Below are positions 22,869-34,128 of a stretch of DNA of 64,000 nucleotides, in pieces. The notes below the pieces were generated by a model. The model was not told where the DNA came from, ran no database searches, and saw only the letters and a program-made list of their open reading frames with translations. The position numbers and the translations under genes were made by a program. Source of the DNA: Mauremys mutica (Eukaryota > Chordata > Testudines > Geoemydidae); contig NC_059075.1 of NCBI RefSeq assembly GCF_020497125.1, forward strand, positions 39,530,003 through 39,594,002, in the 5' to 3' direction. Each line of letters begins with the position of its first letter. Positions within the stretch are counted from its first letter, which is position 1.

Positions 22869-24466
22869 CAGTGCTGTGCAAAGCTAAAGGAGCTGAGGCA
22901 GGCGCACCAGAAGGTAAGGGAGTCAAGCCATAATTCTGGTGCTGTGCCAAAGACCTGCCACTTCTATAAAGAGCTGGACACCACCCTCAGCGGCAACCCC
23001 ACCTCCACCGCCAAGCCCTGTGGATACTTCAGCGGGGCTGAAGATAGCAGACAGCGGACTCAACCCCGAGGATGAAGTCATGGATGAGGATGGAGGATGA
23101 TGTGGAGCACACGGCAGGGTTATCTGGCGGTGTGGTGAGTCAGGACCTCTTTTCCACTCAAGAGGGGTCTAGCCAGTCCCAGAAGTCCATCTCTGGTGTG
23201 CATGATGCAGGAGAGGAGAGCTCTGGTAAGTGATCTTTTTGAATGGATACTGCTTGGTTAGATGAGGTAGAGCTGTCCTTTGCTTTGTATATTCTAGAAG
23301 AGGGCGAAGGGATAGAAGTGTACAAGACTAGCTGTGTTTGCATGTGCTTCACATTCCCCTGTGCAGCTATGCTGCGCAGCAGAACAGTGTGCTAATGCGC
23401 ACCAAGATTTCATGCGAATCCTCCAGAGAGATCTCTAGGAAACTTTCCTGGAGGTACTCGCCAATCCTCTGCCGAAGGTTCCTTGGCAGAGCTGCTTTGT
23501 TCCTTCCCCCATTGTATGAAACTTTCCCGCACCAATCAGCTATCGCTTGTGCAGAGAACGAAGCAGCACACAGGTGAGCAGCATAGGGACACAATTTGAA
23601 GATGCATGCATGCAGAAGATGCACCCTTCCAACCTTGCTTACCCTCAGGAGTGAGATACAGGCTTCAATGACCCATGCCTGTGGAAAATGGTGGCAGAAT
23701 TTACAATATTTTCCCTAGTCGACTGCAGTGATCCCCTTAATAAAACACCTAGACGCTTTTCCCCATCTTGAGCACCGCCCCTGGAGCCAAATTCACCATG
23801 TTTAGAGTGTTCGCCGAGCTGTGTGCTTGCCAAGGGACAGTGAGAAACTGATTTGTATTTAAAATTAGGTGTATTTTACTATAATGAGTCAATGCTGTGC
23901 GTGAACTAACAATCATGCTTTTGTTTATTGTTTCTTGTGCTTCTGTAGATGTGGCCTTCAGTGGAACCTCCTACATACTAGCAGAGCGCCTCCGCCAGAT
24001 AAGGAAGCGACCAAGGAGGGCATGTTCCGAAAGGTGTGCCAATCCTCAGAGGCCAAAAAACAAGAACGCAGGGAGTGGAGAGAGAGCCTGAAGGAAAACA
24101 TTAAAATAGACAGGCAGGACAGAAAGGAGAGCCAGGGGTGAATTGTAATGGGCCAGAAATGGATGCTAAAAATGATGGAGGAGCAAACATAGACGTTGAA
24201 ATCCCTAATCATGCTGCAAGCAGAATACATGCATGCTCACCCCCACTCCCCGCAGCTAATACAAAACAGCTTTCCATGCCCTCCCCAGATTCCTCCCACA
24301 CATTTCTTGCAACTTCCCGGCATGTCTTGGTACCCCATTCACTCCACCCCGCGGACATCTTCCAAAATGATAACTGGACTTATACACATCTATGAGAGCC
24401 TCTACTGCCCTTCACAGTTATCTCCCTTCCCACCAAGCCTTGAGTGTGTGTTGTTAATTGGTATTT

Positions 24467-24505
24467 AATAAAAACAAACTCTCTGAAAGATAACCAATCT
24501 TTATT
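24467..24505. terminator. Facing poly(A) signals of the Harbinger element
   Basis: AATAAA lies on the plus strand at 24467-24472 downstream of the Myb/SANT gene, and AATAAA on the minus strand at 24500-24505. Converging gene ends are the usual arrangement in two-gene Harbinger elements, with the transposase on the opposite strand. Here the transposase gene itself is lost. Confidence 0.55.
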
Positions 24506-24959
24506 TTTCTATAAAACATGGTAGTTGCTTCTGGATTTAACACACAGTCATAATTTCATCATTTGCTGACTACAAATCCCGGTCAGTCTAAAGCCCAGAG
24601 AATGATGGGAGGGAAAAAAACTGCATCATGGGATGTTGATCCACTCCATCTTCCCACAATTCCTAGCTGCAGAAGGTACCGAGTAGCATAGTGGGATAGT
24701 TACCCACAGTGCACTGCTCTCACTGTCGATGCTAGAGCACCAACTGTGGATGCGCTCCACAGATAGGAGTGTTGTATCAACATGCACGCATGAAGTAATT
24801 ATACCGAGTTTTGATAGTCAGCATAACTTGCATCAACAAAACTGTGTATTGTATACAAGGCCTCTGCTGTTATATTACAAGAACACAATGCTTTAGGAAA
24901 GGAAGTGAAAATCAATCTGTGAAAAAGCTATAGAAGGAATAAAGAGAGGGGAATTTAAG

Positions 24960-25125
24960 AGAATGACGTAAATACCCATTCTGAAATTTAGCCGGGATAA
25001 TACAGCTAACACTCTTACCCGTAAAGATCCTCTAAGTGAAATGGGACTTTTAATGAGCACAAGCGGTTTTACATCTCATTGGAAAGATCCCACCTCCCAA
25101 AGCACAGTGTCCCACAAAGAATACG
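24960..25125 (-). repeat. Old dispersed repeat, copy 1 (reverse)
   Basis: Reverse-complemented, this block reads gctcattaaaagtcccattt, then gagtgttagctgtattatcc and ggctaaatttc, in the same order as gccattaaagatgctgtggt, gggtgttagcgccaacatcc and ggcctaattc at 28710-28785. It looks like an old LINE or SINE 3' region that I cannot name. Confidence 0.45.
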
Positions 25126-26534
25126 GGCTCAACATGGGCCCTTGGAGAAAGTAGGCACAATTCTTGTTGACTTCAATGGGAAACAAGCTTGCTGTATTGC
25201 CAGGCTTTATTTAGCCTCCTAGGAAGAGCACCCCAGAGTGAGTAGCCAGAATCACTTCCAGCAGCATGCTTAGTTGTCTTTGGACTGCTCTCATCCAAGA
25301 ACTGACCCAGCCCAATCCTGCTCAGGTGGAGATCGGACTGAATCACGTCACAAGGGGGCCTTGCCGTATCGCTAGAGAGGTGGGATTGTCATTTCCACTT
25401 CCTTCTGCCTGGCCACTGGTAGTCTCCGGGGGCTGTCAGGAGCGCTGATCTAATATTCTCCTGTTTATCAGCACCCCTTGCCTGATATAGCTTTCTGGAT
25501 GTGACATGTCCTGTCATTTTTCATATGGGAAAAAAAATGAAAGCGCAATCAGCCCCCAAAGATGATATAATGGGATATTCAAAGAGGGGAGGAAACAGCA
25601 GCAGCATTTCTGATTCTCAGTGTGGTGGAAAGGGAAACAGGGAATTGACCAGAGGAGACTCAGAGACCTAGATCTTTAAGGGCCACATCTGAAGAACAGG
25701 CTTTGCAGATAGAAAGTGGCCCATTCTGTTACCAAGGTAGATTGCCTGAGGCTGACCTCACCATGCTGGTGGCTCTTCTTACTAACTATGCCCATACAAA
25801 TGAAAACAAAAAGCCTAGGTGACTCCTTTGGCTCTGATGATTTTAAATATGGCACACACAGCTGGTGCCCACATCCTCCTCAGCCCTCCCTGCAGTTCGT
25901 TGCCTGGGGTAAAACAGTCGTCATTTCCCTGACTCAGGACTTCACTGGCTGCAGCCCAAAAGGCAGAGGGCACTGCTGTTCCAGCTCAGGCACAATGTTA
26001 GGCTGCTTTCTTAGTCTGGGGGCCACAATGAAGAGGTTACCACTGTAGCCCTGGGACCACCATGCTCATTCACTAACAGCCTAGCCTTGAACTTCTTTTC
26101 CACCTCTCAGGCCCCTGCACTCCAAAACATTTGAGACCTCATTGTGAGCACTCTCTCCCATGCTGCCCTTTACACCTAGAATGAGTCTTTTGGCAAGGCC
26201 ACTGCCTTTGTTTCTTTGGATTCCCCTCTGCCCCGCCATCCAACAGAGGCCTACATCTGCTCACGCACCGACAAAGAATAAGCCAATGGCTCAGTAGAGG
26301 GCAAGCTAGGTATACTTCTACATACAGAACAAAGTAACGAGACATGTGGCTGCCATCCCCCTGATCCTCATTTTCCCTTTCCCCACCCTTAAGATGTCCA
26401 TGGTTTTTCACAGTTATAAACTCTTTGAGCACAGATAGTGTCATCAGCACCAGGCACATTGCTGGCACTACTGTAATACAGATAACAGTAGTGAAGCCTT
26501 AAAGGAGCCCCCGTCAGACCTAAACTTGCAGAAA
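25126..26534. other. Unassigned non-coding sequence
   Basis: No repeat ends or exons recognised. The block 26385-26480 (ttataaactctttgagcaca...taatacagataac) faintly resembles the 3' end of an old MIR/L2-like repeat, better preserved at 58622. Confidence 0.35.
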
Positions 26535-26536
26535 TC

Positions 26537-26772
26537 ATAGAATCATAGAATCTCAGGGTTGGAAGGGACCTCAGGAGGTCATCTAGTCCCACCCTCCGCT
26601 CAAAGCAGGACCAATTCCCAACTAAATCATCCCAGCCAGGGCTTTGTCAAGCCTGACCTTAAAAACCTCTAAGGAAGGAGATTCCACCACCTCCCTAGGT
26701 AACCCATTCCAGCTTCACCACCCTACTAGTGAAAAAGTTTTTCCTAATATCCAACCTAAACCTCCCCCTGAG
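26537..26772 (-). mobile_element. CR1 LINE 3' fragment, minus strand, short
   Basis: It begins with the reversed CR1 terminal repeat (atcatagaatcatagaatct) and runs through gttggaagggacctcaggag, the 3' untranslated part and the last codons of ORF2 (reversed cctaatatccaacctaaacc), ending at about 26772. It is 236 bp long and strongly 5' truncated. Confidence 0.88.
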
Positions 26773-27774
26773 ATATATATGAGAGTGCCACATTAAGCAG
26801 TCTTATACTTCCCATCACCACTTGTTACCACAAACCTTGCTCCTGGAGGCCTCATATGACATCACCCTCCAATGTGGGGGGCATCATAAGCAGCCCCCAG
26901 AGAAGCTATTGTGATGTTACAAACACATTGGGCAAAATCGCTGAATGTCTCGGGCAGAAACAGGAACCCAATTATATAAGAGAAATATTTGATTTAGTCA
27001 CAAATACTTATGTGTGTGCATGCGCACATGCACTTATATGCCTGTCTATCTTTATTATTGAAGGGTAAGTTCAATTTAGGGCTATATATAAAGATGACCC
27101 ACTGGGTTTGACTGTAATAAAAACAGAAGGTGGATGGGGGTGGGAGATGAACTGGGAATTTAATTCTCTCTTGATCCATACAGTGAAAACAAAACCCTAG
27201 CACAGATTCAATGGCTGGCTGAGCACACTTGCAATTTTCCTCCCCATTTATCACAAAATATAAAGATAAACCACATTAAAAATTCACCTGCATTGTCACC
27301 TCTCCCCCTGTCATCCATCTTTTCAAATACACAGTATACAAATTACTGCCCTTAAGGGTGCAATTTCATTTTGTTCGCCTCAGAATTATCACTGTCGATA
27401 GCTATTATGGTAAGGCCAATTTTCCCTGCAAGGATTCAGAAAACCTGCAGTTTAGAAGTTTGTTTTGGTTTGGATTCTTAATTTTACCACTGCGCAAAAA
27501 ATATAAATAAAGGGAATGAATGTAGAAAAAAGGAAGACCGAGAGACAGGCAGGCAGACAGACACAGGCAGACAGGGCAGAAAAAGGAAGAGAGACATAAG
27601 AGAGACACAGAGGAGAGGGAAAGAGAATAGACTCACATTTGTATTACACTATTACAAACCCTTTGATTGCTCTAATTACACCTAAAGGAAAACAAAACCC
27701 CTCTGCTGGTACCAAGCACATGAATAATTAACTGGAAAGGAAGGAAGGCAGGAAAGCTACAAACAACCCAAACA
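26773..27774. other. Unassigned sequence with GACA/GGCA-rich simple repeat
   Basis: Nothing recognised except a purine-rich simple-sequence stretch at 27525-27630 (gagagacaggcaggcagaca and similar) and a short alternating tgtgtgtgcatgcgcacatg at 27011-27030. Confidence 0.4.
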
Positions 27775-28370
27775 ATCTTGAATTGCAGACAGGTTTCTGA
27801 GGAACCAGGAGAGCATAGAATCATAGGACTAGAAGAAACCTCAAGCTGTCATCCAGACCAGTTCCCCGTACTCATGGCAGGACTAAGTATTATCTAGACC
27901 AGGGGTGGTCAATCTGCAGCCCGCGGGCAGCACGCGGCCCATCAGGATAATCCACTGGCAGGCCGCGAGACAGTTTGTTTACATTGACTGTCTGCAGGCA
28001 CGGCTGCCGGCAGCTCCCAGTGGCTGTAGTTCACCGTTCCCGGCCAATGGGAGCTGCAGGAAGGAGCTGGGGAGGAAAATTGCTGGCCACCACTTCCCTC
28101 CTCCTTGTAACAACCTTTTATGTACTTGAAAACTGTTATGTCCCCTCTCAGTCTTCTCTTCTCCAGACTAAACAAACCCATTTTTTTTAATCTTCTCTTA
28201 TAGGTCATGTTTTTTTAGACCTTTGATCGTTGCTGTTACTCTTCTCTGGACTTTCCCCAATTTGTCCACATCTTTCCTGAAATGTGGATCCCAGAACTGG
28301 ACACAATATTCCAGTTGAGGCCTAATTATCTTGAACTGCAGGCAGGTTCTTGAGGAACCAGAAGAGCATA
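27775..28370 (-). mobile_element. CR1 LINE fragment flanked by 43-bp direct duplication
   Basis: The CR1 itself runs from about 27818 (reversed tail gaatcataggactagaagaa) to about 28327 on the minus strand. On each side lies the same 43-bp word beginning atcttgaa and ending gagcata (27775-27817 and 28328-28370), differing at 5 positions, all transitions. Between them an hAT fragment (27900-28090) has replaced about 200 bp of CR1 sequence. The minus-strand frames at 27942-28208 and 28198-28392 hold the CR1 words KKMGLFSLEKRRLRGD and [20 protein letters not shown]. Pieces are frameshifted and dead. Confidence 0.82.
27900..28090. mobile_element. hAT-type element fragment inside CR1
   Basis: It starts caggggtggtcaatctgcag, a hAT terminus like that at 9425, immediately after the CR1 word tatctagac. 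The GC-rich interior contains gttcccggccaatgggagct. No opposite terminus is present; CR1 sequence resumes at ccctcctccttgtaac. The right end is lost together with about 200 bp of the CR1. Confidence 0.7.
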
Positions 28371-30032
28371 TCATTGCTGAGGTTCCCCCCACCCTTTTCC
28401 TTGTTGTGTTTCAAGTCAGCTGAAGAGCTGATATTAAGCATCTTGTCTCTCCTCAGCCCCTTCCCCTCCCCGCCCCCATTATTCTTGACCTGCAGTCAGC
28501 CCACCTCAGGCTATGATTTTGTTAGCTCCTCAGTTTAAGCTGCATTAGGCCTGCAGTGTATTTGGATGGAAGTTCCTCCTACGAAAATCCAAGATGATGC
28601 ATGCACAAAGGGATGTTGGAGAGTTAGTAGGTGGTAAGACATAAATAATGCCCCAACAGGGTGCTAGATGGAGCTGTCTTTCAGACTGGTTGTAGAAATT
28701 ATGATCCTATGTAGCCATTAAAGATGCTGTGGTACTTTTCACGAGAAAGGGTGTTAGCGCCAACATCCTGGCCTAATTCTAACCTTAGGGATTCTTTGGA
28801 ATGAAAGGCACCAGGCATTAAAGCTAGAGGATAGTATTTTTCTAGCAGTATTTTTCTGTCTAAATTGGGATTTGACCTCAAATGACTTCCCTAATTGGAA
28901 CAGAAAATCTGCCTCAATGGGGGTTTTGGGACTTATTCAACACACTAGCCAATGCCAAAGGAAAGATTACCAAATGTTGACCGAATGGTCTGATCCAGTT
29001 ATGCAGGACTCATGATATTAGATTGGATACAGCCATTGGGCCAGCTCTGATATGACAGAAGGTGTGTTACCAAACCTGACGGACCAATGACCTGATATTG
29101 TCTGAAGAAACTCCTTGCATCCTTATACTGGGGTACTAAAATTCCTGGAAATACAATCCCCATGTCACACAAAAAGTGGAGCAAAAAATAAATAAGCATT
29201 GAGTTAATAACTATTACAGGGAGAGCCACAGCTTGTGACGTATTCATTATAATTTCATCCATTTTATTGAACCATCAGAGAAAAAAGGAAAAATGAATGT
29301 TCACAAAAAGGTACAAATGGAAGCTGGCAATGGATTTGTTCTTCTCCTCTGTATGGGGGGGACGGGGGACGGGGGAAGGGGCTCCTTGCCGCTCACTGGA
29401 ATGAAAACCCTAACTTGTAATTAATTGAGTGATCAAAAGGAAGACTGGATTTTGATTTTTTTTTACTGGTATGTCAGAGCAACACTGCCATGAGCCCCTC
29501 GCACACATCAAATAACCGGCGGCTAAGTAAAGCAATTTTCAAATTATGAATGTTTAGTGAAGTAAATGAGTGTGTTCAATAAGGTGGCAGGCAAAAAAAA
29601 AATCCTATGTCTAGTTATTTATTTATTTTACCTCTGGAAATAAAAGCCGTTTAGAGTGCAGAACTGCATTTGCTCCATGCTCCATGATGGATTAGCTCTG
29701 GTAAGCTGAAATAAACAGCCATTCGTCTTACTGCCCATGTTGGCTCCGGGTGTACTGCACAGAGCAATAAGATGAAAACCCACAGCCTGTAACCTGGGGC
29801 CGTGCACTGGAAACGTTTGCAAAAAGGTGTGGGCACAAGAGGGAACCCTAAATGGCTTTTGGAGCAGCAAAGTTCTCCCATTTGTACTCTCCCTCTATCT
29901 CACTTAGCCCTAACACCCTCCCTGCTGATAACCACACAGGAAAGGTCAGTAACAATTGCCCTTAATCAGCTGTCCTGGAAAGATCATGATCAGTGGACAG
30001 ATAATCTCTTGCCTCTCGTCACAATAAATCCC
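28371..30032. other. Mostly unassigned, with one old dispersed repeat
   Basis: The repeat also seen reversed at 24960 lies at about 28640-28800 on the plus strand. The stretch 29395-29620 is AT-rich with homeodomain-type words (ttgtaattaattgagtgatc) and no repeat I can name; it could be a conserved non-coding element, untested. A simple run gggggggacgggggacgggg lies at 29354-29375. Confidence 0.35.
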
Positions 30033-30083
30033 AAAGCACTTCACAGGTTGTGCACACAAAAATACTGAAGACTGAAATGCAGC
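30033..30083 (+). repeat. Old dispersed repeat, ACTGAAATGCAGC family, copy 4
   Basis: The words cccaaagcacttcacaggtt and actgaaatgcagcca occur in the same order as in the other copies of this family in the window. Confidence 0.5.
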
Positions 30084-30360
30084 CACCTCTGGGGTGAGAC
30101 GACTGACATGCAGTAGCAGCATATAATTTTGTTCAAGGACACTGAGTAAGGCTACTCCTGTTATGAAAAGTGTCCTAGAGTCTTCAGTGTCAGCACAGAG
30201 CAGACAGAGCCAGGGATTTAAAGTCTCTTCTAACAGACCTACAACACAGTAACGTGTATGGAAAGCAAGTTACAGCAGCTAAGTTTCCATTGTATACACT
30301 GGCTCTACACTGCTCTACCTCCACTGGCAGAGGTTATACTGCTGATTTACACCTATGTAA

Positions 30361-31396
30361 GTGTAACCCTTCTGCTCCTCTGAGTTGGCAGCAACAAGGG
30401 CCGGGTTCAGTATCCAGGCATTCCGTTTCAATAACACAATGCAAAACCGGCTCGAGCCCCCACCCAGTGACCTGGGACAATTACATACCACCCCCCCGGG
30501 CGCCTCTAGGAGGCAATACTTCCCCACTCACAAGCACGGAATCTGAGTGTAGCAAAATCCTTTTAATAAAGGAAGGAAACAATGCGGCATCACGTTGAAG
30601 AAACACCACAAACAGGATTATAACACAAACCATAAGCAACAAAAACCCACCTCCAAGTACGTTTGGCAATGTCCTTTCCCCCTTAGGGTCTTAAGTCCAA
30701 TCACCCCAAAGTCCAACAACCTGAAAGTCTCTGGTCAGTGCCACCCCAGAGTTCAAAAGTTTATCTGCAGAGTTTTACCCCCCCCCAGCATGGGTGGAAA
30801 TGGGGGGGGGGCACACACACAGTGTTAAGGGGCACCTTACGTGGGCCAGGGCCAACTGCTCCGCCTCTCCGTGGAGTTCTGCTGCAGCCTTCCCCACGAC
30901 CAGCTCCACTACACCAGCTATGCCACTCCTCCAGCTGACCCGTGAGCCGCTCCAGCCATCCCCGCAAACCGCTCCACTACGCTCACTGTTCCATGGGCTG
31001 CTCCAACCGCTGCAAACTGCTCCGCTCTGCCAGCTGCTTGGCGATAGATCTTCAGGCTCCCCCACTAGTTAACACAGCACTCAGTGATCTCAGCTCAGTA
31101 AGTTTAGCTCTTTTAGTGATTTCAGCTCTTAGTGATTTCAGCTTGTAGTAGGGGAGCCCCAGTGCTGGTGCACTACTGGCCCAATGTGAATTCAGCTCAG
31201 CAGCCTCTAGATGGACTCCTAATGGAATCAAAATTAGCTCTGCTCTTCAACAGTGGAGAGAGAAGGATGTGCAATGGGTGTTCCAGGCCCTTGAAAGGGG
31301 CCCATACCATAATGTACACACACCAGTCCCCAACCTCTCTCATTTCACTGGGTTTTGGCACCCATGTCCCTTGTCTAGCAAGTGCTACTTAAGTGA
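30361..31396. repeat. LTR-like or other long repeat, unclassified
   Basis: The block begins tgtaacccttctgctcctct and contains AATAAA-like words (30564-30569), a GC-rich part full of gctcc words (30850-31060) and a small tandem array of agtgatttcagctctt units (about 31080-31145). The composition changes sharply at both sides. GTAAG occurs on both flanks and could be a target duplication, but the right end is not CA. A solo LTR is my best guess; I cannot show it. Confidence 0.3.
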
Positions 31397-32808
31397 TGGT
31401 AAGACTCTCTGTCATAAAGCAGTCTCATAGTTCCTCATTAACATAATCAGGGTGACACCACTTTATTCCTCCTGCCCCAATAACAAAGAAGTTGGGGATC
31501 CCAAAGCTGTCAAAATAACCATCCCAGGTTGCTGTGGGCTATGCTAGGTGGGGTGGGGGTGCCAATGCAAATAACTGAAATGTCATTGCAAATACCTGAA
31601 ATTCCTTTCCACACGCCCCATAATTCACCACCAGATGTCAGGATAGAGCTCATCCTGACTCTGCTTACATAAGCAAGAGGAGGCTCAGGCCTCCTATATA
31701 GATATATGACAGGAGGATAAAGAGTAGAGATTAGCCCTGCTGGAATCTGAACTGGTTCCAGGGATTCTTTCCAGTTCAATGCTGAGCTATCCCTTCCACG
31801 GCATCATTTTCATCTTGAATTTAAAAGGACCCAGAAGAAACTGCATCTCCTGCAGCCCATTCCAGTGCCCCAGTCACACCTGAACCACAAGAGAGGTATC
31901 TCCAGTGCTTCTCCTGTACTACTCCCCCTCCTTTCTGTTCCAGCTGCCATTCTTAACATCTGGAGCAAGGAAAGGGCAGGGTAGAGAGGATCGGGTATTA
32001 CTGAGAAATTCTGAAACAAAGCAGATAACAACACAGCTATATACAGATATGACTTTCCTTATATTATGACAAATCTGTACCTGCTACATCCAGGCATCAC
32101 AGGTGCCAGCTGGATTACGCACAAGGCACTGGGGGATAAATGAACCCCACATAGGCCTATACCAAAGATAAATGAAAATCTCCATTAGCTGTAGCAGTAG
32201 AATGGTTTATAGTCTCTGTGGGACGGCCAGCCACTACAGGGAGACAATCACAAACACTTGATTAGACCAGATTCTGTCTAACACACACACATACCAACCA
32301 GTACATTATAGTGAGCTCTGCTACTGCCACAAGGTATCCATTCTACACTGAACACGTTGGAAGCAGAAGTCTCTCTTTCCTGCGTGGAGACTACTAATCA
32401 ACCATTTCACTTTCCATGATGCAGCACCCACTGCTAAACTATTAGCTACACTGTTGAAGTGCCAGGGGGAGTGTGCCCATTGCCTCTCACCTTCTGGGAT
32501 GGAGCTGGCAGGAATTGAGAGGCAGTTATCAGGGCCTGTGAAAAATGTACGGGGACTTTCAAGTCAAAAAGGAAGAGAGAGAGAGAAATCTTTCCTTCCA
32601 CCATCTGGAAGTGCTATGCAGGGTCATGGTCAGCGTAGAAGGAGGGAGGACCCAGCCTGACATTCAGAGTGATGACAGACAGGCGAGAACTGTGCCAGAG
32701 AGGAGGGTTCCTTGATGCTGGATGTGAAGGGAAATAAGGAGATCCTACAGACCCTCCTTGCTCCAAAACAGGAAGATTGTGTTTCCATTGTCTCTCCGCT
32801 CCAGAGTT
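31397..32808. other. Unassigned non-coding sequence
   Basis: No feature recognised. The frames on both strands lack domains. Confidence 0.35.
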
Positions 32809-32816
32809 GCCTAAGG

Positions 32817-33221
32817 CAGTGGTTCTCAACCAGGGGTACGTGTACCTCTGGGGGTAGCAGAGATCTTCTAGGGGGTACATCAACCCATCTAAATATTTGC
32901 CTAGTTTTACAACAGGCTACAGAAAAAGCACTAGCGAAGTCAGTACAAACTAAAATTTCATACAGACAATTACTTATTTATATTGCTCTATATACAGTAC
33001 TATATAGTGAAATGTAAGTGCGATATTTATATTCCAGTTGATTTATTTTATAATTATATGGTAAACATGAGAAAGCAATTTTTCATTAATAGTGTGCTTA
33101 TATATTTTTATGTCTGATTTTGTAAGCCAGTAGTGTTTAAGTGAGGTGAAACTTGGGGGTACACAAGACAAATCAGACTCCTGAAAGGGCTACAGTAGTC
33201 TGCAAAGGTTGAGAGCCAGAG
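32817..33221. mobile_element. hAT-type MITE, 405 bp, imperfect 8-bp duplication
   Basis: The left end cagtggttctcaacc and right end ggttgagagccagag are inverted relatives. The flanks GCCTAAGG (32809-32816) and GCCTAACA (33222-33229) agree at 6 of 8 positions. The interior is AT-rich and non-coding. The pair of gggggta words inside each end is typical of this hAT group. Confidence 0.8.
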
Positions 33222-33229
33222 GCCTAACA

Positions 33230-33964
33230 CACTGGAAGAGGTGAATGGGCTCCAGAAACGTACACCTTACTACACTTAAAACTGCCTTCACCAAACAAGG
33301 ACACTCATCCAGAGAAGTAGATCACATCATGGAATGGGCCCCCCAGATAACTCGAGAGAACCTGCTTCAATACAGGGGGAAAAAAAACAAAAAAAACCTT
33401 CTGACACACCTCTAGTTGTTCCAACACACCCCACACTGGAACAATTAAACAATTAAAAACAAATCATTAAACAATTATCATTAAACAATTAAAAAAACAT
33501 ACTTAATAGAAACCCCACCTGAAAAAAGGCTTTGCCAAACCCCCTCTTCTGGCCTTCAAACAACCCCCCAACTTCGCCAAGCTCATCATCAGGTGCAAGC
33601 TCTCCACAGGCCAGGTCCCATCAACTTAAAGCACCACCAGACACTGCCAGAACAGATGCAAAAGCTGCAGACACTGCCACAATGGTCACTACTCCCCCTC
33701 AACACATCTTTCAAGATCCATGGGTCTGACACATGGCTATCATAACATGGGCTGTACCTCCTCCAGTGCACTAAATGCCCAATAATAACCAGGGATGTGA
33801 AACCAGACAATCATTACACTCTCAAATCAACTCTCACAGAAAAATAATAAAAGACAAAAATAGCATATCACCCCTGGGCAAACATTTTTCACAAAATGAT
33901 CACTACGTATCTGACCTCTCAGTCCTCCCCCTCAAAAGGAACCAGCACAACCCCTTCAATAGAC
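33230..33964. other. Unassigned sequence with AT-rich tandem words
   Basis: Between 33441 and 33497 the word attaaacaatta and variants repeat several times. Otherwise nothing recognised. Confidence 0.35.
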
Positions 33965-34128
33965 ATAAAATGGCCATATTGGGTCAGCCCAATGGTCCAT
34001 CTAACCCAGTAGCCTGTCTTCCCACAGTGGCCAATGCCAGGTGATTAGAGAGAATGAACAGAGCAGGTAATCCACAACTGTCACCTATTCCCAGCTTCTG
34101 GCAAACAGAGGCTAGGGACACTTCAGAG

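Larger units (their letters stand above)
21995..24141 (+). pseudogene. Harbinger Myb/SANT-like DNA-binding gene, broken
   Basis: In Harbinger transposons this accessory protein binds the element ends and helps the transposase enter the nucleus. The first exon starts at 21995 with a Myb/SANT-like segment (LAWSTPELLHLLALWGEEAV). It is cut at about 22126 by a CR1. It resumes at about 22869 with the family signature CCAKLKELRQAHQKVRESS, then TCHFYKELD. A stop codon follows near 23071, and an acidic, Ser-rich stretch in a shifted frame continues to a textbook donor CTG|GTAAGT at 23225/23226. The acceptor ttctgtag lies at 23948. Exon 2 carries ILAERLRQIRK, then, after a frame change near 24010, EGMFRKVCQSSEAKKQERRE, and stops at 24141. 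With the insertion, stop and frameshift it is dead. Confidence 0.82.
21411..24862 (+). mobile_element. PIF/Harbinger element with Myb/SANT gene remnant, nested insertions
   Basis: The two ends are inverted relatives: ggccttgcctgcattacaca followed by gttttgttgacaac on the left, and on the right the reverse complement ggccttgtatacaatacaca followed by gttttgttgatgc. Inside lies the Myb/SANT-like accessory gene of Harbinger transposons (21995-24141), its poly(A) signal and a facing poly(A) signal on the other strand. The transposase gene expected on the right is deleted: only about 360 bp separate the facing signal from the right end. The element has been invaded by a 201-bp TGTAAC element (21750-21950) and by a CR1 (22126-22868). 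The target duplication is not clear. Confidence 0.8.
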
